From the NCBI RefSeq assembly GCF_002305895.1, contig NZ_CP022203.1, positions 4,938,501 through 5,002,500 of the forward strand: a stretch of DNA of 64,000 bases, given 5' to 3'. Below the pieces are notes generated by a model, which did no database searches, had not been told where the DNA came from, and saw only the letters and a program-made list of their open reading frames with translations. The stretch's first letter is position 1. Every line of letters begins with the position of its first letter. Shown one piece after another: positions 35,701 through 64,000 of this stretch. This DNA comes from Corallococcus macrosporus DSM 14697. Its GTDB lineage: Bacteria; Myxococcota; Myxococcia; Myxococcales; Myxococcaceae. Made by a program: the position numbers and the translations under genes.

Positions 35701-36362
35701 GCTTCCTCAAGTTCGAGCTGGACCGCTACCTGGCCGGGCGCGCCTTCGAATCCAAGAAGGAGGTGCCGCTGGCGCGGGTGGAGAACCAGGCCTACATCCA
35801 CTACCAGAAGGGCAGCCTGGTGATGTACGCGCTGCAGGACTTCATTGGCGAGGCGCGGGTGAACCGCGCCCTGCGCCGCTACGTGGAGAAGGTCCGCTTC
35901 CAGGGCCCGCCGTACACCGGCAGCACGGAGCTGCTGGGCTTCCTCCGAGAGGAGACGCCGCCGGAGTTCCAGTACCTCATCGACGACCTGTTCGAGAACA
36001 TCACCCTCTACGACAACCGGGCGCTGTCCGCGCAGGTCCGCCAGAACGAGCAGGGCACCTGGGATGTCACCCTCAAGGTGCTGGCGAAGAAGTACCGGGC
36101 CGACGAGAAGGGCGAGCAGCAGGAGGTGGACTTCAACGACTGGGTGGACGTGGGCGCGCTCGACGAGCAGGGCAACGCCCTCTTCCTGGAGAAGCGCCGC
36201 GTGACGAAGGGCGAGTCGGAGCTCACCTTCACCGTCCCCGTGAAGCCCTTCCAGGTGGGCATCGATCCGCTCAACGTGCTCATCGACCGCACGTCCACGG
36301 ACAACGTGACGGCGCCCACCGTCGCGGACGCGCTGGCGCTGGGGGGCCCGTCCTCGCCCTGA
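32760..36362 (+). CDS. ABC-2 permease fused to M1-family aminopeptidase
   Basis: 1200 aa. Residues ~1-560 hold about twelve membrane helices in ABC-2 permease style, in two halves split by a polar linker at ~265-300. From ~600 on is a gluzincin M1-type domain with HEIAH (935-939) and a downstream Glu in TMTSETLSQ; the spacing is one residue longer than in classical M1 enzymes. The peptidase follows the last membrane helix and probably faces the periplasm. Such fusions occur in several bacterial phyla with little known of substrate; the pairing suggests export and trimming of peptides or processing of periplasmic proteins. Paired with the ATPase upstream. Codon use is native. Confidence 0.93.
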   Translation: MFSALLTFELRRRLKMLSTWVYALVLAAAAALMTLAIGAVFKGFAVASGPELVRVNSPHTVFSFTTSLAYFGLFMVAAVFGQAAYQDFGHNTWMLIFTKNVKKGPYLLGRFLGAYLFSAVLMLAIIPGLLVGAAGVWLVDAERLAPFQLTSYLWPYVIGVWPTLFFAGAVFFSLAALTRRMAPVYVGVVVLVMGYLVLSAAMSDVQHQDLASLLDPFGFLTFENATRYWTAAERNRDHLPFSGLLLANRLLWTAAGALLLGLAVLRFRTTVEEQRGRGARKETEHAAPVAIPTTVAAPTAGSWLRTALGAAWLAYRDIVRSPVFWSFVVAALAMGTLGISVSKQMFGTATWPVTWQVLETATRTFQPFLLITITFYAGELVWKERDAGLADIVDATRVPSWVTYGAKLGALLLVAFSLKAVALLSALLSQVLRGYFAIEWDLYATQLFLLDFPHDALLCVLAFFAQVLIHQKYLAYLVMVLYFVLQAALGLMGVEDALVRYGSEPPLRFSDLNRYGSNIPALVWHRVYWYGLAALLVAAGYLLSVRGRESRWKQRWAAARARRTVAWTVAAAVSLCVFVGAGAFIFYNTHVLNPYITRKDRERQQARYEKEYAAYAALPHPRITAADVTFHIHPEALRLQALGSYRIRNKTDVPISKVMLSLPDDARVRGLSLAGVTRPVVHDEALGIYVYELPRPLAPGAESAVVFDLEFRTRGFKHGGARTDIVRNGTFFSNTNLPVLGYVKDLELADDRDREDYDLPPRERLPDRDDPKAKQDNYIRQDSDFISFQATVSTTKDQVAIAPGYLEREWVEGERRFFRYRMDQPILNFFSVLSARYAVMRDTWRDVKLEIYHHPTHTFALDRMMRGMKDTLAYCSEHFGPYQHRQARILEFPRYAAFAQSFPNTIPYSEAMGFIARVEDGRADDVDYPYYVTAHEIAHQWWAHQVVGARAQGATMTSETLSQYAALMVMKQRYGPKKMKRFLKFELDRYLAGRAFESKKEVPLARVENQAYIHYQKGSLVMYALQDFIGEARVNRALRRYVEKVRFQGPPYTGSTELLGFLREETPPEFQYLIDDLFENITLYDNRALSAQVRQNEQGTWDVTLKVLAKKYRADEKGEQQEVDFNDWVDVGALDEQGNALFLEKRRVTKGESELTFTVPVKPFQVGIDPLNVLIDRTSTDNVTAPTVADALALGGPSSP

Positions 36363-36367
36363 CGGCG

Positions 36368-36904
36368 TCAGCGCCAGCGGATGCGCAGGTCGAAGCCGTC
36401 CGGCGGCTCGTAGCGCTCCACCACCGCCTGGGGCTCGGTGGCGCCGGCCTGCCGCAGGGCCCCTTCACAGGTGCCCGCGGCGGCCTCGGCGGGGAACGGG
36501 TAGCCCCGGAAGCGGACGCGCCAGTCCGCCGGGCCCAGGGCCTCCACCTGGATGTCCACCGGGGAGAACACCGAGCTGAAGCTCAGGGACACGCGCTTCA
36601 TGGCGCGCTCGGGCCCCGCCACCTTCAACGCGATGCCCACCACCTTGCCCACCAGGGTGTCGAAGTAGCTGCGCACCAGCTCCCGGCCCAGCGTCCGGTA
36701 CGCGGCCTCGCGGTCCAGGCCCGCGTAGCGGTGGCGCACCGTCGCCTCCTGGCAGCCGGCGAACACGGCCGCCGGATAGCTGGCGCGGGGCTTGTCCATG
36801 TCGTAGCCCGCGGCCAGGAACTCGGCCTGGAGCTTCGCGTCGGGACGCGACAGGCGGACCAGGGACTCGAACAACGTTGATTGGACAGTGACGTCGGTCG
36901 GCAT
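36368..36904 (-). CDS. DUF2378-like (myxobacterial TIGR02265-type) protein
   Basis: 178 aa. The pattern LFESLVRL ... LQAEFLAAGYDMDKPRASYPAAVF and YRTLGRELVRSYFDTLVGKVVG matches a family found almost only in Myxococcales and present in many copies per genome. No enzymatic motif, signal peptide or membrane segment is evident, and its function is unknown. It converges with the ABC fusion gene (5 bp between stops), which it therefore does not share a transcript with. Confidence 0.78.
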   Translation of the reverse strand: MPTDVTVQSTLFESLVRLSRPDAKLQAEFLAAGYDMDKPRASYPAAVFAGCQEATVRHRYAGLDREAAYRTLGRELVRSYFDTLVGKVVGIALKVAGPERAMKRVSLSFSSVFSPVDIQVEALGPADWRVRFRGYPFPAEAAAGTCEGALRQAGATEPQAVVERYEPPDGFDLRIRWR

Positions 36905-36984
36905 CGGTGGCGCGGCACCCTAGGGGAGTCAAGCGTCCCGGGAAAGCAGGTGAAGCGAGAGAGTTTGACTCGCCAACGTCGGGC

Positions 36985-37863
36985 TCAGCCGTCGCGCAGA
37001 CCGCCACGCTCCGGCAACTGGAGCCGGACGTACTCCCGGGGCGTCAAACCCGCGAACTGACGGAAGTCGCGGTTGAAGTGCGACTGATCGTAATACCCCT
37101 GCGCCAGGGCCAGCTCGGCCCAGCTCCCCTGGAACGACCCTGCCTTCAGCTTCTCGATGACCTGGCCGAAGCGCAGCAACCGCGACAGCAGCTTGGGCGG
37201 CAACCCCAGCTCTTCGTTGAAGCAGGCGATGAGGTGCTTCTGGCTGTAGCCCAGCTCCTCCGCCAGCGCGCCAATCTCCACCGCGCCCCCGCTCGCGAGC
37301 AGCCGCTCCCACGCCCACGGGACACACGCCGTGATGGCGCGCGCCGCCTGGAGGCGCTTCAGCAGGAACCGGTCGAGCAGCGCGAAGCGGGCCGCCCAAC
37401 CAGGGGCCTCGTGGAGCTGCTCGGTCAGCCGTGAGGCCTCGGGGCCCAGGACATCACCCAGGCCCACCACGCGCCGGGCCAGCCCCTTCAACGGCACGCC
37501 GAAGAACCGCCGCGCCCCCAGCGGCGTGAAGTTGACCTGGAGGCCGCGCATCACCCCCGTTGTCTCAGTCAGCGAGAATGAATCATCCAATCCGGCGACA
37601 AAACCATCCGGATGCCGTGCGGCGACACTGGAATCTCTGGGATTGAGAATCTGAAGCGGCGGGCCGAACTCGATGATGAGCACCACCTGCGGCAATGGCA
37701 GCTCGCGGCGGCGCATGGGCCCAGGCGTCCGTTCGTCGTATCCCCAGTAAGGGCCCTGCACCACGCCCCGCAGCCGTGTGTCAGGCGTCCCCGACACCAT
37801 CTCCCAGCGGCCGTGCGCCGATTCGTGACGAAAGACGTGAATGGGAGACGCGGTACGGGACAC
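36985..37863 (-). CDS. AraC-family transcriptional regulator
   Basis: 292 aa with a GTG start. The N-terminal ~165 residues form a cupin-like sensing domain (LPLPQVVLIIEFGPPLQI). The C-terminal two-helix-turn-helix domain includes VEIGALAEELGYSQKHLIACFNEELGLPPKLLSRLLRF and GYYDQSHFNRDFRQFAGLTPREY, the AraC signature. It is divergent from mchA with a 262-bp gap that holds a perfect dyad (37977-38001), so it is a candidate regulator of itself and of the mch genes. This is positional inference. The ligand is unknown. Confidence 0.92.
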   Translation of the reverse strand: MSRTASPIHVFRHESAHGRWEMVSGTPDTRLRGVVQGPYWGYDERTPGPMRRRELPLPQVVLIIEFGPPLQILNPRDSSVAARHPDGFVAGLDDSFSLTETTGVMRGLQVNFTPLGARRFFGVPLKGLARRVVGLGDVLGPEASRLTEQLHEAPGWAARFALLDRFLLKRLQAARAITACVPWAWERLLASGGAVEIGALAEELGYSQKHLIACFNEELGLPPKLLSRLLRFGQVIEKLKAGSFQGSWAELALAQGYYDQSHFNRDFRQFAGLTPREYVRLQLPERGGLRDG

Positions 37864-37976
37864 GAAGAAGCCTCGCAGGTGTCAGACAGGGCTGAGAGGA
37901 TGTGCCCGGGCGCCAGACAGAGGGGGAGCCCCACGTGACAGTCGTATCAAGAAATGGCGAAGAAACCCGAACATGA

Positions 37977-38001
37977 ACGTTTCATCACCTACTTGAAACG
38001 T
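37977..38001. promoter_or_regulatory. Perfect dyad in the AraC-mchA intergenic region
   Basis: ACGTTTCA (37977-37984) and TGAAACGT (37994-38001), 8-bp arms with a 9-bp spacer, between two divergent starts. Size and place suit an operator for a dimeric regulator, most simply the adjacent AraC-type protein. Confidence 0.5.
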
Positions 38002-38033
38002 CGTGTCTCACAGGGCACGAGCTTGTGACACCG

Positions 38034-38125
38034 GGTTGTAACCCATTCATTCACAACCGCTCTCGACTGCTGAGAATACAACCTTTGCTTTACGGGCAAT
38101 CCGTTGCCGACGTAGGTTTACAACC
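38034..38125. promoter_or_regulatory. Repeated (T)ACAACC elements before mchA
   Basis: GGTTGTAA (38034-38041) in one orientation and CACAACC (38052-38058), TACAACC (38077-38083) and TTACAACC (38118-38125) in the other. The first and last are perfect inverse copies. The last abuts the mchA ATG. AGG (38114-38116) is the only weak ribosome-site candidate. They may be regulator sites or an mRNA leader structure; no promoter is assigned. Confidence 0.35.
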
Positions 38126-41100
38126 ATGAGCGCTGTGTCCAATCGTGTGCAAGACCCCATCGCAATCATTGGCATCGGCTGCCGCTTTCCAGGGGGTGCG
38201 CAGTCGCCACGCCACCTCTGGGAGCTGCTCACCCAGGGCCGCTGCGCCATCGTCGAGGTCCCCAAGGAGCGCTGGGACCACCGGCGGTATTACGACCCGG
38301 ACCCCGACAAGCCAGGCAAGACGTACGTGCGGCACGGCGGCTTCCTGCGGGAGGCCATCGACACGTTCGACGCGGCCTTCTTCTCCATCTCCCCGCGCGA
38401 GGCGGCGACGTTGGACCCCCAGCAGCGCCTGCTCGCGGAGGTGGCCTGGGAGAGCCTGGAGGACGCGGGCCTTCCGGCGGACGGGCTCGCGGGCAGCCCC
38501 ACGGGCGTCTACGTCGGCGGGTTCATGCTCGACAGCATGCTCACGCACATGGGGCCGATGAACCGCGAGCTCATCGGGGCGCATACGGCGGTGGGCTCGA
38601 CGATGACGGTGCTCTCCAACCGGCTGTCATACATGTTCGACTTCCGGGGGCCGAGCATCTCCCTGGACACGGCGTGCTCCTCGTCGATGGTCGCCGTCCA
38701 CCTGGCGTGCCAGGACCTGCGCAGCGGCGCCACGTCGCTCGCGCTGGCTGGCGGCGTCAACGTCATGTTCCGGCCCGAAATCTTCGTGGCCATGAGCAAG
38801 GGCAAGTTCCTGTCGGCGGACGGGTACTCCAAGAGCTTCGATACGCGCGCGGACGGCTACGGCCGGGGTGAAGGCGCCGGCCTCGTGGTGCTCAAGCGGC
38901 TCGCCGACGCGGTCCGCGACCAGGACCGCATCTACGCCATCATCCGGGGCACGGGCGTCAACCAGGACGGCCACAGCGAGTCCATGACGGCGCCGAGCTC
39001 CAGCGCGCAGGAGGCGCTGATTCGCCGCGTGTGCTCCAGCGCGGCCCTGGACCCCACCGACATCCACGCCTTCGAGGCCCACGGCACGGGCACGGCGGTG
39101 GGAGACCCGGCGGAGCTGGGCGGCCTGGGCGCCGTCTCCAAGCGGGCGGACGGGCAGGGCCCGTGGGTGGGCTCGCTCAAGGCGAACATCGGCCACCTGG
39201 AGGCCGCGGCCGGCGTGGCCGGCCTCATCAAGGCGAGCCTGTGCTTGCAGCACCGCCAGCTCCCGCCGCAGGCCAACCTGCGCGACCTCAACCCGGCCAT
39301 CCCCTTCGACACGCTGGGCCTCCGCATCCCCCGCGCCCTCGAGGCGCTGGCGCCCCGGAAGGACGAGCCCCTGCGGATGGGCGTGAACTCCTTCGGCTAC
39401 GGCGGCACCAACGCCCACTGCGTCATCGAGCAGGCGCCGCCCGCCGAGCCGCGGGCGCGCGCCGACGAGGCCGCGGCCCCGCTGCTGCTCCCCCTCTCCG
39501 CGAGGAGCCCCGAGGCGCTGCGCGCGCTGGCCCGGTCCTACGCGGACCTCCTGGCGGCGCCGGCGGCCGCCCCGCTGTCGGACGTCTGCTTCTCCGCGGC
39601 CACGCGCCGCGCGCACCACGAGCACCGGCTGGCGCTGCTGGCGACGGAGGACGTGGCGGACCTGGCCACGCGGCTGTCGTCCTTCGCGGCGGGCAACCCC
39701 GCCGAGCTGGGCGCCTCCGGCCGGACGCTCCAGGCGGCGGAGGCCCGGCCCGTCTTCGTGTTCACCGGCATGGGGCCCCAGTGGTGGGCCATGGGCCGGG
39801 AGCTGTACGCCCAGGACGCGCTGTTCCGCGCCACCCTGGAGCGCTGCGACGCCATCTTCCAGCGGCTTTCGGGCTGGTCGCTGCTGGAGCAGATGCTCGC
39901 GGACGAGCAGTCCTCCAACATGGCCCGGGCGGACATCGCGCAGCCGGCGAACACGTTCCTCCAGCTTGGCCTGCTGGAGCTGTGGCGCCGCGCGGGCATC
40001 GAGCCGGCGGCGGTGATTGGCCACAGCGCGGGCGAGGTCGCGTCGGCGTATGCCGCCGGCCGCTTCACGCTGGAGCAGGCCATGCTCGTCATCTACGAGC
40101 GCAGCCGCATCCAGGCGAAGGCCGCGGGCCTGGGGAAGATGGCGGCCGTGGGGCTCTCCGAGGAAGGCGCGCGCGCCGCCATCCGGGGGCGCGAGGCGCT
40201 GGTGTCCATCGCCGCCATCAACGGCCCCAACGGGGTGACGCTGTCGGGTGACGCGAAGGCCATCGAGGAGATTGCCGCGGAGCTGGAGGCGCGCGGCGTC
40301 TTCCAGCGCATCCTGAAGGTCGAGGTGCCCTACCACAGCCCCGCCATGGAGGGCCTCAAGCCGGAGCTGCGCCGCTGTCTGGCCTCGCTCCAGCCCTCCG
40401 CCGGGCACCTGCCCACGTACTCCACCGTCACGGGTGGCCGCGTGGAGGGCGTCTCGTACGACGCGGAATACTGGTGCGACAACATCCGCGAGCCCACGCT
40501 CTTCGCGAAGGCTGCGGGGCAGTTGCTGAAGGACGGCTACCGGCTCTTCATCGAGCTGGGGCCCCACCCCGTGCTGCTGGCGTCCATCAAGGAGTGCTGC
40601 GCGGAGGCCCGCGTCGAGGGCCGCGTCCTCACCTCCCTGCGGCGGCAGGAGCCCGAGCAGAAGACCTTCACCAAGGCCCTGGCCGAGCTCTACGTCGCGG
40701 GCATCCCCGTCAAGTGGAGCAGCCTCTATCCCCAGGGCTCGCGCTACACGCCGCTGCCCACCTACCCCTGGCAGCGCGAGAAGCACTGGCACGAGTCCGA
40801 GGAGGCCCTCACGGACCGCCGCGGCTCGGATGAGCACTCCCTGCTCGGGCCCCGCGTCCCCTCGCCCCTCCCCGCCTGGGAGCGCGGGCTGAACGCGCGC
40901 TTCCTGCCCTGCCTCCAGGACCACCGCGTCCGGGGCTCGCTGGTCGTCCCCGGCGCCACCTACGTCGAGCTGGCGCTGGCCGTGCGCCGCGCCATGGGGC
41001 TCGCCGAGCCTCACGCGCTGGAGGAGGTGCGCTTCGAGAACGCGCTCGTCGTCATGGGGCATGACGAGCCCGTCGTCCGGACCACCTATGACGAGGCGGC

Positions 41101-44100
41101 CCAGACGGTGACCATCTACAGCCGCCCGCGCGACAACCGCACGTCCTGGACCCGGCACGCCACCGCGCGCATCCGCCGCGACGTCCAGACGCCGGCGGCG
41201 ACGCACGTCCGGGTGAGCGAGCTCGGCATCCACGCGGAGGCGCCGCTCGACACCGAGGCGCTGTACCAGATGCTGGCGTCGCGGGGGCTCGAGTACGGGC
41301 CGCGCCTGCGGGGCATCCGCTCGCTGCGCCGGAGCGACACGGAGCTGCTGGCCGAAATCGTCCTGCCGGAATCGGAGGTGGAGCGCATCACCGCGGACCC
41401 GCACATGCAGTTGGACCCGGTGTGGCTGGACCCGTGCCTCCAGGCGATGGTGTCCTGGCTCCCCGAGGACGACGCGCGGCTCTACCTGCCCATGGGTTGC
41501 CGGAGCGTGCAGCTCTCCCAGCCGCCCGCGCCGGACGCACCGCTGTGGTGCCACGCGCGCATCCGCGCGCGCACGGCCAACACGCTCGAGTGCGACCTCA
41601 CGCTGGTGGACGGCGAGGGCCGGGTGTCCGCGCGGCTGACGGGCGTCGAGTGCGCCGCGCTCGCGAACCGCGAGGAGTCCGCCCCCAGGCCGGCGTTCTA
41701 CGACTGGACCTACGCGCATGCCTTCGAGGCCACCGCCGACGAGATGCCCGCGAAGGGCAGCGGGACGTGGCTGGTGTTCGCCGACCAGGGCGGCATCGGC
41801 GCCGGGCTCGCGCCTGTCTTCGAGCGCGGCGGCGTCCAGGACATCGTCATGGTGACGCGGGGCGAGGCGTTCGTCCGTGAGTCGGACCACCGGTTCCAGA
41901 TTCGCCCCGGGAACGCGGCGGATGTCCGCGCCGTCGTGGAGGCCGTGGGCCGCGTCCGCGTCCAGCACGTGGCCTACCTCTACGGGCTGGACGCGCAAGC
42001 GGGCAACGCGTCGGATGACGTCCAGTCACTGCTCGACGTGGTGCTGGCGCTGGCCCCGGGTGACGGCGCGTCGCTGCGCGTCGTCACGCGAGACGCGCAG
42101 CGGGCCGTGCCAGGGGACTGCCTGGACGCGCTGTCCGCCGCGGCGTTGATTGGCTTCGCGCGCGTCGTCCCCGCGGAGTTCCCGCACCTGCGGACCCGCT
42201 CCATCGACCTGCCCCGGGACGCCTCGGCGTCGCAGCAGGCGCTGGTCGAGCGGCTGGCGCACGAGCTCCTGGCGGACACGAAGGAAGAGGAGGTCGCGCT
42301 GCGCGACACCCGCCGGTTCGTCCGGCGCCTCACCGCGAAGCCGCTGCCGGAGTGGGAGGCCCAGACGAAGGGCACGCCCGCGCCCGTGGGCGCGGAGCAG
42401 GTGTTCGAGATTGCGCTCGACGGCGCGGAGCGCCGCCCCAGGCGCGCCACGCGCAAGCAGCCCGGCCGGGGCGAGCTTGAAATCCGGGTGACGCACGTAA
42501 CGCTGACCCGCGCGGCGGCGACCCAGGGCCGGCGCGCGTCCGACACGCACTGGCCGCTGGAGGTGGGCGGCGTCGTCATCGCGGTGGGCGAGTCCACCCC
42601 GGGCTTCACGCCGGGCCAGGCGGTGCAGGCGCTGGTCGCGCAAGAGGCGCCCGGGGTGGGGACGCACGCGGTGCTGCGGCTGGACAGGGACTTCGTCAGC
42701 GCCGGCACCTCGCAGGGGCGGCTGCTGCCCTTCATCGGCGCGGAGTACGCGATCCACGCGCATGGCCACCTCCAGCCCTCCGAGCGCCTCCTCGTCATCG
42801 GGGATGCCGGTGGCGTGGGGACCGCGCTCGTCGAGCTCGGCCGCGCCGCAGGGGGCCGGACGGCCATCGTCCTGGACACCGGGACGCAGCAGGCGCCCGA
42901 AGGCGTCCGCGTCTTCGACCGGCGCTCGCCTTCCCTGCCCGAGGAGGTTCTCGCGTGGACGGACGGCGCGGGCGTGGACCTGCTGGTGAACGCGTCGTGC
43001 GACGCGGACCCCACCATCACCAGCGTGCTCGGGACGTTCGGCCGCTTCGTGGACGCGGGTCCGCTCGCCGCGGCGGAGGGGCTCTTCGCCACCGCCTGGC
43101 CTCGCGGCGCGGCCTGCGCTCGCGTGGACCTGGCGGCCATGCTGCGCCAGCGTCCCCGGGACGTCGCCGCGCGGCTCCAGTCCGTCCTCGGCCGGTTCCA
43201 GACGCTGCCGGCGCTGCCCGCCGAGTCCTGGTCCGTCACCCGCGCGGCGGAAGCGCCGGGCTGGCTGGCCGAGCATGCCCAAGCGCGGGGCCTGGCCCGC
43301 CTCACGCTGACGTTCACCGACGGTGAGCGGCTGGCCCTCGCGCCAGCGGCGGACGAGCCCCTCTTCGACGCGAACGCGACCTACCTCGTCACCGGCGGCT
43401 TCGGCGGCTTCGGCCTCGCCCTGGCCCGCTGGATGGTCGCGGAGGGCGCGCGGCACCTGGTCCTCACGGGCCGCAAGGGCGCCTCCACGCCGGAGGCCAG
43501 GCAGTTGGTGCAGGACCTGGAAGCCGCGGGCGCGCGCGTCACCCCGGCCGCCGCGGACGTCAGCAACCTGGACGACATGAAGGCCCTGTTCGCGCGCCTC
43601 GACGCCACGCACCCGCCCCTCAAGGGCGTGCTGCACACGGCGGCCGTGCTCGACGACGCGCCGCTCCCCGACCTGAACCTGGAGCGCATCCAGCGCGTCA
43701 TGGTGCCCAAGGCAGGAGGCGCGTGGGTCCTCCACGAGCTGACGAAGGACCGCCCGCTGGACGTCTTCGTCCTGTTCTCGTCCGTCGCCGCGCTGATTGG
43801 CAACCCGCGCCAGGGCAACTACGTGGCGGCGAACAGCTACCTGGACGCGCTGGCGGAGCACCGGGCGGCGAGGGGCCTGGCGGCCATCAGCATCCACTGG
43901 GGCGTGCTGGGTGGGTTCGGCATGGCCCAGGACGAGGCGGTGCGCACGTACCTCGAATCGCTGGGCCTCAACCCGATGGCGCCCGCCACCGTGCTGACCG
44001 CGCTCAAGCGGGTGCTGCGCCTCCACACGCCGCAGCTCGGCCTCTTCGACGTCCAGTGGGCCAAGCTGGGCCGCGCCGCCCCGCACCTGGGCAAGTCCGC

Positions 44101-44577
44101 CCGGACGTCCCACCTGCTGGGCAGCGCGCAGGGCGGCGGCCAGAGCGAGGCGGAGCAGCTGCGCGGCCACCTGGCGCAGCTCCCGTCCGAGGCCCGGCAG
44201 CCGGAGCTGGAGAAGTTCCTCGTCGAGCGGCTCGCCAGCATCCTCCAGATTCCCATGGAGCGGGTGGAGCCGCGGAAGCCCCTCTCGCTGCTGGGCGTGG
44301 ACTCGCTGCTGTCGATGCAGGTCCAACGGACCATCCGTGAGGCCCTGGGCATCGAGATTCCCGCGCTGGAGCTGCTGCGCGCGGGGAGCCTGGTGGAGGT
44401 GGCCACCAGCCTCTCGTCGAAGTTCGACGGCCCCGCCGCCGCGGAGGCGCCCGCGAAGGCGCCCGTGACGGAGGAGGCCGAAATCGAGCAGCAGGTGAAC
44501 AGCATGTCGGAGAGCGAGCTGGACTCCATCCTCCAGGCCATGCTCGCCGCGCAGACGGCGCAGGAGAGGGAGACGGC

Positions 44578-44581
<4 letters not shown>
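38126..44581 (+). CDS. mchA: MchA-like iterative polyketide synthase (KS-AT-DH-ER*-KR-ACP)
   Basis: 2151 aa. KS (~9-430: DTACSSS with C184, HGTGT H319, NIGHLEA H357); AT (~535-830: GHSAGE, S634); DH (~895-1180: H933 in DHRVRGSLVVP, D1102 in LDPCLQ); ER-like region (~1440-1720) with AGGVG but without the usual NFRD/Tyr block, so probably inactive; KR (~1752-1960: TGGFGGFG, LDD, Y1899); ACP (~2020-2095: S2060 in GVDSLL). The domain order, the position before mchB and the loss of ER function fit the MchA of myxochromide clusters, which makes a polyene acyl chain by repeated use of one module. The acyl chain then starts lipopeptide assembly. The AT selectivity motif PYHS is not diagnostic, but malonyl units are expected. 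Stop overlaps the mchB start (ATGA). Confidence 0.9.

Positions 44582-64000
<19,419 letters not shown>

Overview
The window looks like chromosomal DNA from a fruiting myxobacterium of the Myxococcus / Pyxidicoccus / Corallococcus group. The evidence is very high GC with strong third-position GC bias, a myxochromide-type lipopeptide synthetase (mchABC), an unlinked CrtI-type phytoene desaturase, a DUF2378-like Myxococcales protein, an AgmX/PglI-type protein and a large kinase/AAA/GAF/histidine-kinase hybrid. No rRNA, tRNA, IS element or CRISPR array was seen.

Layout. (1) 1-8868, minus strand: a tightly coupled operon that reads as an undescribed RiPP (ribosomally made, modified peptide) locus. 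It runs: SPASM radical SAM protein, LpxL-like acyltransferase with a C-terminal PqqD-like domain, a 49-aa precursor peptide (5796-5945) with an Arg/Cys-rich end, an M50-type membrane metalloprotease with an N-terminal PqqD-like domain, an arginase-like protein with a PqqD-like domain but lost metal ligands, a complete arginase, a JmjC/cupin oxygenase, and a second metal-ligand-deficient arginase-like protein cut by the left edge. (2) 9273-9473: a small secreted 8-Cys peptide. (3) 9588-31802: mostly housekeeping and signalling genes (crtI, hybrid kinase, clpX, truA, larE, divergent APS kinase, two-component pair, GH5 lipoprotein), with a five-gene sulfur-carrier operon (25543-27874: E1-like, TusA, MoaD-like, degenerate E1, JAMM protease). 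(4) 31869-36362: an ABC ATPase followed by a permease fused to an M1 aminopeptidase. (5) 36368-37863: a DUF2378-like gene and an AraC regulator. (6) 38126-64000: mchA (reducing PKS), mchB and mchC (NRPS), the last cut by the right edge.

How the genes work together. In the RiPP locus, leader-binding (RRE) domains are spread over most of the enzymes, while the only arginase with a full metal site has none. I infer that the RRE-bearing pseudo-arginases deliver the precursor to that arginase to turn core arginines into ornithines, alongside radical SAM, oxygenase and perhaps acylation chemistry. In mchABC, the PKS builds a polyene acyl chain. MchB then adds N-methyl-Thr and a D-residue, and MchC adds Leu, Pro and a third residue, which fits an A-type (proline-containing) myxochromide. 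Many genes are translationally coupled by ATGA or TGATG overlaps.
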